The notes under the pieces are model-generated. The model was not told the origin of the DNA, ran no database searches, and was given only the letters and a program-made list of their open reading frames with translations. Both the position numbers and the translations under genes were made by a program. From positions 1 through 42,854 of the forward strand of contig LKNB01000024.1 of the NCBI GenBank assembly GCA_001564055.1: DNA of 42,854 nucleotides, read 5' to 3'. Below, piece after piece: positions 33,410 to 41,307 of the stretch (the stretch's first letter is position 1; every line of letters begins with the position of its first letter). Source of the DNA: Rhodothermaceae bacterium Tc-Br11_B2g6_7. GTDB lineage: Bacteria > Bacteroidota > Rhodothermia > Rhodothermales > Salinibacteraceae.

Positions 33410-33470
33410 GCCCCGCGCAACCGGCGTCAGCATATCAAGACGCCCGTCGTGCTATCTCCCGCTACGCTTT

Positions 33471-33490
33471 TCCTGACGATTCCTGACGAT
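33471..33490. repeat. Tandem duplication of a 10-bp unit before yaaA
   Basis: TCCTGACGAT occurs twice back to back, 18 nt before the yaaA start. It looks like a simple slippage duplication in the leader. Confidence 0.8.
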
Positions 33491-33507
33491 AGGCCCTTCA
33501 TCCCTAT

Positions 33508-34320
33508 ATGCCCAACTTTGCCATTCTCCTGTCGCCCGCTGAAGGAAAGCAGCCTGGCGGTAATCCTTTTGCTCCTGACATGTTCGACTACCGCTCGTCG
33601 AACACGTTTAATTATTTCAACGAACTAAATAGCGAGCGGCGCGCCCTCATCGATGCCCTGCAGTCGTACATCGCCGACGCAGATGAGGATGCGCTGGAGG
33701 ATCTGCTGGGCGTGAAGGGGTTCAATCTGGAGGAGGCCGTACGCGTAAATGAGGAAATTTACACGGCCCCGCTCATGTCCGCGCTTGACCGCTACAGCCC
33801 CGGCACGATGTACCAGGCAATGGACTTTGCCGGCTTGCCTACGGGGGCCCAGCGGCGCCTGCTCGAAAACGGAATCATCTTTTCTGGTCTCTTTGGTGTG
33901 CTGCGGCCTGACGACCTGATTCCGAACTACAAGCTTAAGATGGACGCAAAGCTACCGGAGGTCGGCCGCATTTCCTCCTACTGGAAGCCGCTCATCAGCC
34001 CGCTGCTCAATAAGGTGCTCAGCGGCCGCTTCGTCTGGAATCTGCTGGCGCAGGTCCACCAGTCGGCGTGGGACGACGAGCGGACCTACGAGCGCATGGT
34101 GGAAGTGAAGTTCTACGACGAGAAAGATGGCGAGCGCAAGGCGGTCACGCACAACGTTAAAACGCTGCGCGGCCAGCTTGTGAACTTCATCGTTCAGGAA
34201 TCGGTGGAAAGCCTGGAGCCTCTACACGAGTGGACGCACCCGGAGGGCTACACGTACGATGAGGAAAGCTCCAGCTTTGACGACGAGACCAAGACGGGCA
34301 CCGTCGTCATGGTCCGCTGA
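33508..34320 (+). CDS. yaaA: YaaA family (DUF328) peroxide-stress protein
   Basis: A 270-residue cytosolic protein of the YaaA/UPF0246 family. In E. coli YaaA limits intracellular free iron under peroxide stress and binds DNA. The sequence opens with FAILLSPAEGKQ (family LLSPAK), has a central YSPGTMYQAMDFAGL and the diagnostic SGLFGVLRPDDLIPNYKLKM, and ends with the helical and beta segments of the family. The usual lysines and the Y.GLY-like block are slightly altered (Ala in place of the first Lys of LSPAK). The length is near that of E. coli YaaA (258). The ATG follows CCTTCATCCCTAT. Its stop codon lies inside the 13-bp tandem repeat. Confidence 0.92.
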   Translation: MPNFAILLSPAEGKQPGGNPFAPDMFDYRSSNTFNYFNELNSERRALIDALQSYIADADEDALEDLLGVKGFNLEEAVRVNEEIYTAPLMSALDRYSPGTMYQAMDFAGLPTGAQRRLLENGIIFSGLFGVLRPDDLIPNYKLKMDAKLPEVGRISSYWKPLISPLLNKVLSGRFVWNLLAQVHQSAWDDERTYERMVEVKFYDEKDGERKAVTHNVKTLRGQLVNFIVQESVESLEPLHEWTHPEGYTYDEESSSFDDETKTGTVVMVR

Positions 34321-34382
34321 TGCAGTTGATTGATGCAGTTGATTGATGCAGTTGATTGATGCAGTTGATTGATGCAGTTGAT
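34318..34382. repeat. 13-bp minisatellite, five exact copies
   Basis: TGATGCAGTTGAT is repeated five times without a mismatch. The first three bases are the yaaA stop codon. A sixth copy decays to GCAGCAG. It fills much of the 145-bp yaaA-udk gap. Confidence 0.97.
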
Positions 34383-34449
34383 GCAGCAGAGCCGACGCGC
34401 CCGCAGCCCTCGTCCGCCGGCGCACGCATGATCCCTGGTCTTCTCATTT

Positions 34450-34457
34450 TATCCTTG
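34450..34457 (+). promoter_or_regulatory. Possible -7 element before udk
   Basis: TATCCTTG matches TAnnTTTG at five of six fixed positions and ends 8 nt before the udk ATG at 34466, implying a nearly leaderless mRNA if used. No -33 TTG was confirmed. Weak. Confidence 0.25.
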
Positions 34458-34465
34458 ATGTTGCG

Positions 34466-35104
34466 ATGCGGCATCCGGTTGTCATTGGCATTGCAGGAGG
34501 CTCGGGTTCAGGCAAAAGCACGGTGCTCCAGCGCATCATGGAGGCGTTTGGGCGCGAGCAACTCGCCGTGTTGGACCACGACTCCTACTATGTGGACCTC
34601 AGCCATCTGCCGCCGGATGAGCGAGGGGCGTTCAATTTCGATCATCCAGACGCCCTCGAAACATCGCTCATGCGGAAGCACCTGGATCGGCTGATGGCCG
34701 GGCAGGTGGTGCAGAAACCGACCTACGACTTCACCACGCATGCCCGTGGTACGGAAACGACCGAAGTGCAGCCCCGGCCGGTCATTATCGTGGAAGGCAT
34801 ACTGGTGCTGGCCGAGCGTGAACTGGCCGAGCGCATGAACATCAAAATTTTCGTGGACGCTGCTGATGATGTCCGGCTCATGCGCCGCATCCGGCGCGAT
34901 ATTCACGAGCGTGGCCGGAGCATCGAAAATGTGCTCTGGCAATACGAGAAGACGGTACGCCCGATGCACCTGGAGTTCGTCGAGCCTTCGAAGCGCAAGG
35001 CCGATGTCATCATACCGCGTGGCGGCCACAACGAGGTTGCTATCGACATGCTGCTGGTGCGTATCGAGAAGCTATTGTATCAGTACGAGCGTTCACTGGC
35101 GTGA
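34466..35104 (+). CDS. udk: Uridine kinase
   Basis: Phosphorylates uridine and cytidine to UMP and CMP in pyrimidine salvage. The 212-residue protein has an N-terminal P-loop GIAGGSGSGKST, the substrate block LDHDSYYVDLSHLPPDERG with NFDHPDALE, the VQKPTYDFTTHARG loop, VIIVEGILVLAE (Walker-B-like), then RLMRRIRRDIHERGRS and the YEKTVRPMHLEFVEPSKRKADVIIPRGG segment. Every diagnostic motif of bacterial Udk is present and the length is normal. It follows yaaA after the minisatellite and precedes aceK by 64 bp in the same direction. Confidence 0.96.
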   Translation: MRHPVVIGIAGGSGSGKSTVLQRIMEAFGREQLAVLDHDSYYVDLSHLPPDERGAFNFDHPDALETSLMRKHLDRLMAGQVVQKPTYDFTTHARGTETTEVQPRPVIIVEGILVLAERELAERMNIKIFVDAADDVRLMRRIRRDIHERGRSIENVLWQYEKTVRPMHLEFVEPSKRKADVIIPRGGHNEVAIDMLLVRIEKLLYQYERSLA

Positions 35105-35168
35105 GTAGGCGCGGGCGTTCGCATCGGCGCCCCACGCGCCGCCCACACGCGTTACCGAGGGGAGGTCC

Positions 35169-36911
35169 ATGTATCAACAGTTTTCGGTCAGTCGACTGGC
35201 GAATCTTTGCGCCCGCACGATCCTGCGCGGGTTCGCGCGATACCGCACACAGTTCGCCCACCTCACGCGCCGTGCACGCACCGCGTTTGCAGAGCGCGAC
35301 TGGCAGCAAATGCAAGACGACGCCCGGGCCCGGCTAACGCTGTACGAAGAAGTTGAAGACGCTGTAGTCAAGGAAGTGCATGATTTGCTGGCCTCCCAGG
35401 TGCGCGAGCGCCTCATGTGGGTCAGCATCAAAGCTGTGTACTCCGGCCTCATCGACGGGCGGGGCGACTGGAATATCGCAGAAACCTTTTTCAACTCTAT
35501 CACACGGCAGGTTTTCTCGACGGTTGGCGTGGACCCCCACGTGGAGTTTGTCACGTCGGACTACGAGGTGCCGTTGGCTGAGCGAGCCGTGATTTACCGC
35601 ACGTACGCGCGAGCAGCGTCGACGGAGGCGTTGCTGCATCAGCTACTGGAGGACGTGGCGTTGGACGCCTCCTGGGCCGACCGTGCCCGCGATGTGGCCC
35701 TCGCCGCGGAGCGCATCGATGCACGCCTGCAGGAGGTGGGGGCGCTGGCGGTTGTGGAACGTCTCGAGGTTATCCATGAGCCGTTCTTTCGGGGCAAAGG
35801 CGCGTACATCGTGGGGCGGCTCTATAGTGGCTCCCATCTGCTGCCGCTTGTCCTCGCCCTGCATCACGAGGCGCCCGGCCTGCGCATTGATGCCGTGCTC
35901 CTCGAAGAGGACCCGGTCAGCATCCTGTTCAGCTTTGCCCGGTCCTATTTTCATATCAATGTAGACCGGCCCTACGACCTCATCCGGTTCCTGAAAACCA
36001 TCCTGCCGCGGAAGCGCGTGGCTGAGTTGTACATCTCTACGGGCTACAACAAGCATGGCAAAACCGAGCTGTACCGCGACTTGATCTCTCACCTGGCGCT
36101 AACCGAAGAGCGGTTCACGCGGGCCCGAGGACAGCGTGGGATGGTGATGACGGTCTTTACCATGTCCAACTACGACCTTGTATTCAAAGTCATCAAGGAC
36201 CAGTTCGACTATCCCAAAGAGTCGACGCGGCAGGAGGTCATCGACAAATATAAGCTCGTCTTTCGCCGGGAGCGGGCGGGGCGCCTGGTAGACGCGCAGG
36301 CCTTTGAGCATCTGCAGTTTGCCAAGGAGCGCTTCGCTCCCGAATTGCTGGAAGAGTTGGAGGAAGATGCCAGCAACACCGTGTGGGAAGAGGGCGAGCG
36401 CGTCGTGGTGGATCATGCGTACATCGAACGCCGGGTCATTCCGCTGGATATTTACGTCCGTGAAGCGGGGGACGCCTCGGCGCGGCAGGCGGTCATCGAC
36501 TACGGGCAGGCCCTCAAAGATCTGGCGGCGTCCAACATCTTCCCTGGCGACCTCTTTCTGAAGAACTTTGGCGTGACGCGGCACGGGCGCGTGGTCTTCT
36601 ATGATTACGATGAGCTTAGCCTACTCACAACGTGCGAGTTTAAGGAGCTTCCCGAGCCCCAGACGTACGAGCAAGCGATGGCGCCAGAGCCGTGGTTTCA
36701 CGTTGGCGAGCACGACATCTTTCCGGAAGAGTTCAAGCGGTTTCTGGGGTTACCGGACCCGCTGATGGAGGTCTTTGAGGCACATCACGCCGACCTGTTT
36801 ACGGCCAGCTACTGGCAGGCGGTTCAGCAACAGGTGCGCGAAGGCGAGGTGCTACACACCGTGCCCTACGCGGCGCGGTTTCGGCTGGATAACCAGCCCG
36901 AGGAGGCGTAG
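35169..36911 (+). CDS. aceK: Isocitrate dehydrogenase kinase/phosphatase
   Basis: A 580-residue bifunctional enzyme that inactivates isocitrate dehydrogenase by Ser phosphorylation and reactivates it, steering carbon between TCA cycle and glyoxylate shunt. The whole length fits AceK: an N-terminal regulatory region (RLANLCARTILRGFARYRTQF), ERLMWVSIKAVYSGL, the ISTGYNKHGKTELYRDL and GMVMTVFTMSNYDLVFKVIK blocks, and the kinase core FPGDLFLKNFGVTRHGRVVFYDYDE with Asp461 equivalent to the E. coli catalytic Asp (I recall D457). The C-terminus matches the HADLFTASYW helix. A Shine-Dalgarno-like GAGGGGAGGTCC precedes the ATG. It is not next to aceA or aceB; the usual aceBAK operon is absent here. 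Confidence 0.96.
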   Translation: MYQQFSVSRLANLCARTILRGFARYRTQFAHLTRRARTAFAERDWQQMQDDARARLTLYEEVEDAVVKEVHDLLASQVRERLMWVSIKAVYSGLIDGRGDWNIAETFFNSITRQVFSTVGVDPHVEFVTSDYEVPLAERAVIYRTYARAASTEALLHQLLEDVALDASWADRARDVALAAERIDARLQEVGALAVVERLEVIHEPFFRGKGAYIVGRLYSGSHLLPLVLALHHEAPGLRIDAVLLEEDPVSILFSFARSYFHINVDRPYDLIRFLKTILPRKRVAELYISTGYNKHGKTELYRDLISHLALTEERFTRARGQRGMVMTVFTMSNYDLVFKVIKDQFDYPKESTRQEVIDKYKLVFRRERAGRLVDAQAFEHLQFAKERFAPELLEELEEDASNTVWEEGERVVVDHAYIERRVIPLDIYVREAGDASARQAVIDYGQALKDLAASNIFPGDLFLKNFGVTRHGRVVFYDYDELSLLTTCEFKELPEPQTYEQAMAPEPWFHVGEHDIFPEEFKRFLGLPDPLMEVFEAHHADLFTASYWQAVQQQVREGEVLHTVPYAARFRLDNQPEEA

Positions 36912-36914
36912 AAC

Positions 36915-37673
36915 TTAGTTGGACGGTGGCTGGGCCCATGCCAACAGGGCGCGGCCCCCTTCCAAGACCAGGTGAGGGGCGTGGTGCTCAAGGGCGGGCA
37001 TCGCTTCATAAAGCGTTTCCCCCCAGCCCCCCGTAACGACCACCGCATGAGGCCCTGGGGTAGTGCGCTTGAGGCGGTCTACCATCCCGTCAACGCTGTC
37101 GATGAACTGATGATAGAGGCCCGATTGGATGGCCTCGCGGGTGCTTGTGCCCAGGGCATACGCCGGAGCTTCCATGGGCACATCCGGGAGCTGAGCGGTC
37201 CCCTCGTGAAGTGCGCGCTGGAGGAGGGCCGGCCCCGCTGCAATGGCCCCTCCTCGATACACGCCTTCTGCAATGACCTCGTAGGTGATGGCCGTGCCGG
37301 CGTCGACGACAAGCATCGTCGTCGCGGTTTGATGCCATCCTTGCCACGCGCCCGCTGCGGCGGCAAGCCGATCGGCACCCAGGGTATCGGGGGTAGCATA
37401 GCCCATCGCGAAGGGAAGCGGCGTTGTAGGACCAGCTACGAGGATGTCGGCCACCCCGTGCGCCCCCAGAAGCTCGGCGGCTGTTGAGGTTTGCGACGGC
37501 ACCACCGACACGATAGCCACACCCTCGACGGCCTGTTGGGCGATCACCGCTCGCAGCGCATCCGCTCGGGGTGCCCAGGCAGTTCCCACCACGCGGTGCA
37601 GCGCCGCCAGCTCACCGGCCTGGAAGCAGCCGATTTTCAAGGCGGTGTTTCCGATGTCGAGTACAAGATGCAC
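36915..37673 (-). CDS. coaX: Type III pantothenate kinase
   Basis: Catalyses the first step of CoA synthesis, ATP-dependent phosphorylation of pantothenate. The 252-residue protein carries LVLDIGNTALKIG (P-loop-like phosphate motif), TLGADRLAAAAGA (GADR) and MLVVDAGTAITYEVI (DxGTAxT), all expected of the CoaX/ASKHA fold. The start is GTG (37673); no ATG fits upstream. It lies 20 bp downstream of birA, the usual pairing in many bacteria, and its stop is 3 nt from the convergent aceK stop. Type III enzymes are not feedback-inhibited by CoA as type I is. Confidence 0.95.
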   Translation of the reverse strand: MHLVLDIGNTALKIGCFQAGELAALHRVVGTAWAPRADALRAVIAQQAVEGVAIVSVVPSQTSTAAELLGAHGVADILVAGPTTPLPFAMGYATPDTLGADRLAAAAGAWQGWHQTATTMLVVDAGTAITYEVIAEGVYRGGAIAAGPALLQRALHEGTAQLPDVPMEAPAYALGTSTREAIQSGLYHQFIDSVDGMVDRLKRTTPGPHAVVVTGGWGETLYEAMPALEHHAPHLVLEGGRALLAWAQPPSN

Positions 37674-37693
37674 GTCAGGAGCGACAGATAAGG

Positions 37694-38494
37694 TTAGGTG
37701 AGCGTCGGCTGTGAAGAGACATCGCCGGCGAACACCACGTGCTCCCCCACCGCTGTTGCCAGGCGAAGCCCACCGGCCGGGCTGAGGCCCAGCACGCGCC
37801 CCGTGATCGAAGCCGCTCGCGTAGTCGGGTGCAGGGTGATGGTTTGTCCGCGATGCATCATGCGGGCCTCAACGGTCTCCCGCAGCGCGTCAACGGCCCC
37901 ACGCTCCCATTGGGTATAGCGGGCTTCCAGATCGGCCAGGATCTGCGCCAGGAGGACGGCACGGTCGATGCGCTGCCCACTATGCAGCAGCAACGAGGTG
38001 GCCTTGTCTTGCAGCGACGGAGGAAACGCCTGTTGGTTCACATTCAGCCCAATGCCGGCGACGATCGCGGGGACGCTACCTGTGCCCGCGGTGGTCTCCA
38101 GCAGTACGCCCCCCACCTTCGCCGGCCCACAGCGCAGGTCGTTGGGCCATTTGAGTTGCCCGGCCGTGGGCCCGCAGAGGGCCTGCAGCGCGTCGGACAC
38201 GCTGAGGGCGACTACCAGCGGAAGCAGGGTCAGGTGGGTGTCATCTGCAGGACGCAGCAGCACGGATAGCATCAGGTTCACGCCGGGGGCGGCGGTCCAT
38301 TGGCGCCCGAGCCGCCCACGGCCCGCATCCTGGTACTCGGTAAGGAAGGTGCTTCCTTCAGGGGCGCCTTCTGCCGCCCAGTCGCGCATCGCCCGGTTGG
38401 TCGAGTCGACCTGAGCGGCGCCCCTCAGCGGATGGCCAAATCGCCGGGTAGAGAGGAGCAGTTGCGTGCGGCGGACAAGAGCCGGGACAGTCAT
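37694..38494 (-). CDS. birA: Biotin--[acetyl-CoA carboxylase] ligase, class I
   Basis: Attaches biotin to the biotin carboxyl carrier of acetyl-CoA carboxylase and related enzymes. The 266-residue product has the biotin-AMP loop TEYQDAGRGRLGRQW (GRGRxGR), LKWPNDLRCGPAKVGGVLLE and GIGLNVNQQAFP in order, and the C-terminal SH3-like domain (SITGRVLGLSPAGGLRL). No N-terminal helix-turn-helix is present, so it should not repress biotin genes by itself. I chose ATG 38494 with leader TTTTCACCTTCGC; a longer open stretch upstream has no family similarity. coaX follows on the same strand. Confidence 0.95.
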   Translation of the reverse strand: MTVPALVRRTQLLLSTRRFGHPLRGAAQVDSTNRAMRDWAAEGAPEGSTFLTEYQDAGRGRLGRQWTAAPGVNLMLSVLLRPADDTHLTLLPLVVALSVSDALQALCGPTAGQLKWPNDLRCGPAKVGGVLLETTAGTGSVPAIVAGIGLNVNQQAFPPSLQDKATSLLLHSGQRIDRAVLLAQILADLEARYTQWERGAVDALRETVEARMMHRGQTITLHPTTRAASITGRVLGLSPAGGLRLATAVGEHVVFAGDVSSQPTLT

Positions 38495-38597
38495 GCGAAG
38501 GTGAAAAGCCAATGTATACAAAAACAAACAACAGTGTGGGGGGCCCACAACGGCGGGGGCGGGGATAGGTGCCGTCCCACGCCAAGCGCGTACATGG

Positions 38598-38603
38598 TAT
38601 AAT
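38598..38603 (+). promoter_or_regulatory. Possible -10 box (TATAAT) before the TPR gene
   Basis: A TATAAT sits 70 nt upstream of the ATG at 38674, in the gap shared with birA. No TTGACA-like -35 at 17 bp is seen and the phylum uses TAnnTTTG, so this is weak. The rest of 38495-38673 holds GC-rich sequence and no gene. Confidence 0.3.
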
Positions 38604-38673
38604 AATTGACCGGTGGTACGGTGTAGTTTCTGCGACGGCTGCCGGTGTTGCAGAACGATCCACTCGCTAACTA

Positions 38674-39417
38674 ATGGGCGTCTTCTCCGTGATCTACTGG
38701 CGACGTAGTAGCCGTATCCCGAGCGTGGGTCCCGGCGGGCTCCTGCTGGTCCTCCTGTTTCTGTGGGGCAGCACCCCAGAACCGGGCTACGCACAGGCTG
38801 ACGCCCAGGCCGACTCTGCGCGTGTCGTGGAAATCCAACTGCAACGTGCGGTAATCGCCATGCGTAGCGGCGCCAGCCCGCGCGAAGCCCGGGCCCGGCT
38901 GGACCGGGTGCTCACGCTTGCCCCCGATCATGCCGAAGCGCTCCACCTCCGGGCGCGCGTGCACCTGGCACTGCAAGCCCCACAGCAGGCCATGCAGGAC
39001 GCGGAGCGGGCGCTTCAATTGACGGGCACCCACGTGGCGACGTATGCTACCCTCGTTGAGGCTGCCCGTCAGGTGGGCGACCGGCCGCGGGCGGTAGAAG
39101 CGCTGGAGGCCGCGATGGCAGCGGTCGATGACACGAGTCCGCATCACCTGCGGTTGTCCTGGAGCGCGCTGCAGCTGGAGCACTACGACCATGCCGAGGC
39201 CCTGGCCCGGGTGGCCCTTCGTCGTCAGCCGTACCGCGCAGCTCCCTATCAGCACCTGGCGCGCGTCTTCATGCGCACCGACCGCGCAGCCGATGCTGCG
39301 TTTATTCTGCATCAAGGGCTGGAGCGCGGGGTCCTGCAGGCCTCCGGCGTGGTCGACGACGTAGACCTGCGCACGCTGGCCACCCACCCGCTCGTTGCGC
39401 CCTTTTTGGAGCGCTAA
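38674..39417 (+). CDS. Secreted TPR-repeat protein
   Basis: A 247-residue exported protein. An N-terminal signal (hydrophobic GGLLLVLLFLWG, cleavage near GYAQ) is followed by helical tetratricopeptide-like repeats: ARARLDRVLTLAPDHAEALHLRAR, QAMQDAERALQLTGTHVATYATL, RAVEALEAAMAAVDD and HAEALARVALRRQPYRAAPYQHLAR. About five repeats fill ~50-220. TPR proteins act as periplasmic scaffolds; no partner can be named. The frame ends one base before the convergent lipoprotein's stop begins, so the two genes abut tail to tail without terminator. Confidence 0.85.
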   Translation: MGVFSVIYWRRSSRIPSVGPGGLLLVLLFLWGSTPEPGYAQADAQADSARVVEIQLQRAVIAMRSGASPREARARLDRVLTLAPDHAEALHLRARVHLALQAPQQAMQDAERALQLTGTHVATYATLVEAARQVGDRPRAVEALEAAMAAVDDTSPHHLRLSWSALQLEHYDHAEALARVALRRQPYRAAPYQHLARVFMRTDRAADAAFILHQGLERGVLQASGVVDDVDLRTLATHPLVAPFLER

Positions 39418-40236
39418 TTATTCGGCAGGGGGCTGCGAGCTATCCTCCGCGTAGCCATAGAGCGCGATCACCGTGCGAAACACCTGATTGGGTCGGAGGA
39501 GAGTGCCTACGTTGGTGTGGGCGCGCAGCAGCGCCGGTACCCACCCCGCTCCATGGGGGCGGATGCTTACGTCTACCGTGGTATGTTCGCCAAACAGAAG
39601 TCCGCGGTCCTGGCGCTGCAGAAAGAGCTTGATGAGCTCGCCGCTTTCCGCGTGCACGTAAAACCGCGCATGACGGATAGCCTGATCATCGCCCACATCC
39701 GGGCGAGCCGCCACTTCTATCACACGCAAGGGATGGCCAAACCATGTGGTATCCGGATGCATCGTGTAGGTAAACGCTTCCGCGTATCGGGGCTCCAGGT
39801 AGGCCGGGTCTTCGGGCAGGACGAAGGAGGGCAACGCCTCCAGTGGTCGATCGCCTCCACGCAGAAAGCCCGGCATGCGGTCGGCGTCGAACGTGCCCAG
39901 GCTGTCAACCACCCGCAGCAGGGTCCGCTCGCCGGGCGGGGTGTGTGCATACAGCGCGGTTGATCGGCGGGTGATCTCCGGGCCTGGCGCCCACTGCTCG
40001 GTGCGCACGTAGCGCCGGTGCGCCACGGTGTCGAGTGCGCGGAAGGCCTCGGTGAACGCATCGGTCGATAGCGTGTCCAGCATTTCCAGCACCGCCTCAC
40101 GGTCGTCGGTACCCTGCTCCTCGGCCGGGGAAGGGGTAGGCGTATCGCCGCAGGCGACCAGTAGACCGAGGAGGAGGCCAAGCAGCCCCCCGTGCCAGAG
40201 GTGCCGGAATACAGACGGAAAATTCCACTGTGGCAT
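39418..40236 (-). CDS. Hypothetical lipoprotein, possibly LolA/LppX-like fold
   Basis: Not a firmly recognised family. The 272-residue product has a signal peptide and lipobox VAC (Cys29), then Glu/Asp-rich residues. The mature part alternates strands: AFTYTMHPDTTWFGHPLRVIEV, HARFYVHAESGELIKLFLQR, TVDVSIRPHGAGWVPALLR and NVGTLLRPNQVFRTVIALYGY. This half-barrel-like pattern recalls LolA/outer-membrane-lipoprotein-sorting folds, which is inference. A genuine Shine-Dalgarno (AAGGAG, 5-nt spacing) decides ATG 40236 over the GTG at 40242. It diverges from the inositol-monophosphatase gene. Confidence 0.78.
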   Translation of the reverse strand: MPQWNFPSVFRHLWHGGLLGLLLGLLVACGDTPTPSPAEEQGTDDREAVLEMLDTLSTDAFTEAFRALDTVAHRRYVRTEQWAPGPEITRRSTALYAHTPPGERTLLRVVDSLGTFDADRMPGFLRGGDRPLEALPSFVLPEDPAYLEPRYAEAFTYTMHPDTTWFGHPLRVIEVAARPDVGDDQAIRHARFYVHAESGELIKLFLQRQDRGLLFGEHTTVDVSIRPHGAGWVPALLRAHTNVGTLLRPNQVFRTVIALYGYAEDSSQPPAE

Positions 40237-40370
40237 GGACACTCCTTGGTGGGTTTGCTTATGATGAGCATCGTTGACATGCGCTCCGATGCAATTTCGC
40301 CGGTTTGTACGCGCCGCCGACGGTGAAGCGGCCCTTCCTACTGTAGACCTGCTCCGTAGATTCCTGCCTC

Positions 40371-41174
40371 ATGTATACCCATGCCCGTGACGTCGCCATC
40401 CGTGCTGCCACAAACGCTGCCCGTCTTATTCGCTATCACACCGGAGGCGTCGATGAGGAGGGCATTGAACACAAAGGCGTGCACGACTTGGTGACCCACG
40501 TGGACGAGGCCGCGCAGGAGGTGGTGGTAGAGACACTCCGCGCCGCCTTCCCTGAGCACGCCATCCTGGCCGAAGAGGGTGCCACCGACGCGCCCGCGGC
40601 GCCCAAAGGGTACCGCTGGATCATCGATCCGATCGACGGCACCACCAACTTCACCCGCGGCTGCCCACCCTATGCCGTCAGCATCGGTCTTCAGCACGAT
40701 GGCGCACTGGTCGTTGGCGTCGTGTTGGAAGTCACAAATGATGATCTCTTTACCGCTGTGCAGGGCGGCGGGGCCTACCAGAACGGGCGTCCCATCCACG
40801 TAACCGATAACGCCGCGCTCGACCGCGCACTCCTCGCCACAGGCTTCCCGTACACGGTGTTCGACTACATGGAGACGTACACGAGTGTACTTCAGCGCTT
40901 TCTGAAAGACAGCCGAGGCCTGCGGCGGCATGGGGCGGCCGCCGTGGATCTGGTGCGCGTAGCGAACGGCACCTTCGATGGGTTTTACGAAACGGGCCTG
41001 AGCCCATGGGACGTGGCAGCGGGGATGGTCATCGTGACCGAAGCCGGCGGCCGCGTTACGGATTTCTCCAACGACGCGAACGCGCTGTTCGGGGGCCAAA
41101 TGATAGCGTCCAACGGCGCTATCCACGACGCCATCCTGGACCGGGTGCAGCCACTGCGCGACGTCCATCACTGA
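40371..41174 (+). CDS. Inositol-monophosphatase-family phosphatase (SuhB/IMPase)
   Basis: A 267-residue Mg-dependent sugar-phosphate/inositol phosphatase of the FIG superfamily. Visible metal sites are HDLVTHVDEAAQEVV (first Asp), ILAEEGA (Glu), DPIDGTTNF (motif A) and SPWDVAAGMVIVTEAGG (motif B, Asp). The pattern fits the SuhB/inositol-1-monophosphatase branch; whether it acts on inositol phosphate, on a sugar phosphate or in rRNA transcription like E. coli SuhB cannot be decided. The length is normal. The leader is TTCCTGCCTC. alaS follows after 133 bp. Confidence 0.93.
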   Translation: MYTHARDVAIRAATNAARLIRYHTGGVDEEGIEHKGVHDLVTHVDEAAQEVVVETLRAAFPEHAILAEEGATDAPAAPKGYRWIIDPIDGTTNFTRGCPPYAVSIGLQHDGALVVGVVLEVTNDDLFTAVQGGGAYQNGRPIHVTDNAALDRALLATGFPYTVFDYMETYTSVLQRFLKDSRGLRRHGAAAVDLVRVANGTFDGFYETGLSPWDVAAGMVIVTEAGGRVTDFSNDANALFGGQMIASNGAIHDAILDRVQPLRDVHH

Positions 41175-41307
41175 CGCCCCATGGCGCCGCTGCCTGCTGG
41201 AGCGTTGCCACCCGCCGACGGCCCTGAACCCATCCTGAACAGGGTGCGTTTTCTGATCCCTTGCTGCTTCGACCTGCTCCAACGTTTTTCACCGCACGCC
41301 TTTTTCT

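Noticed and set aside
34318-34382. Repeat array considered as CRISPR
   Set aside because: Units are 13 bp, contiguous, with no spacers and no cas genes nearby.
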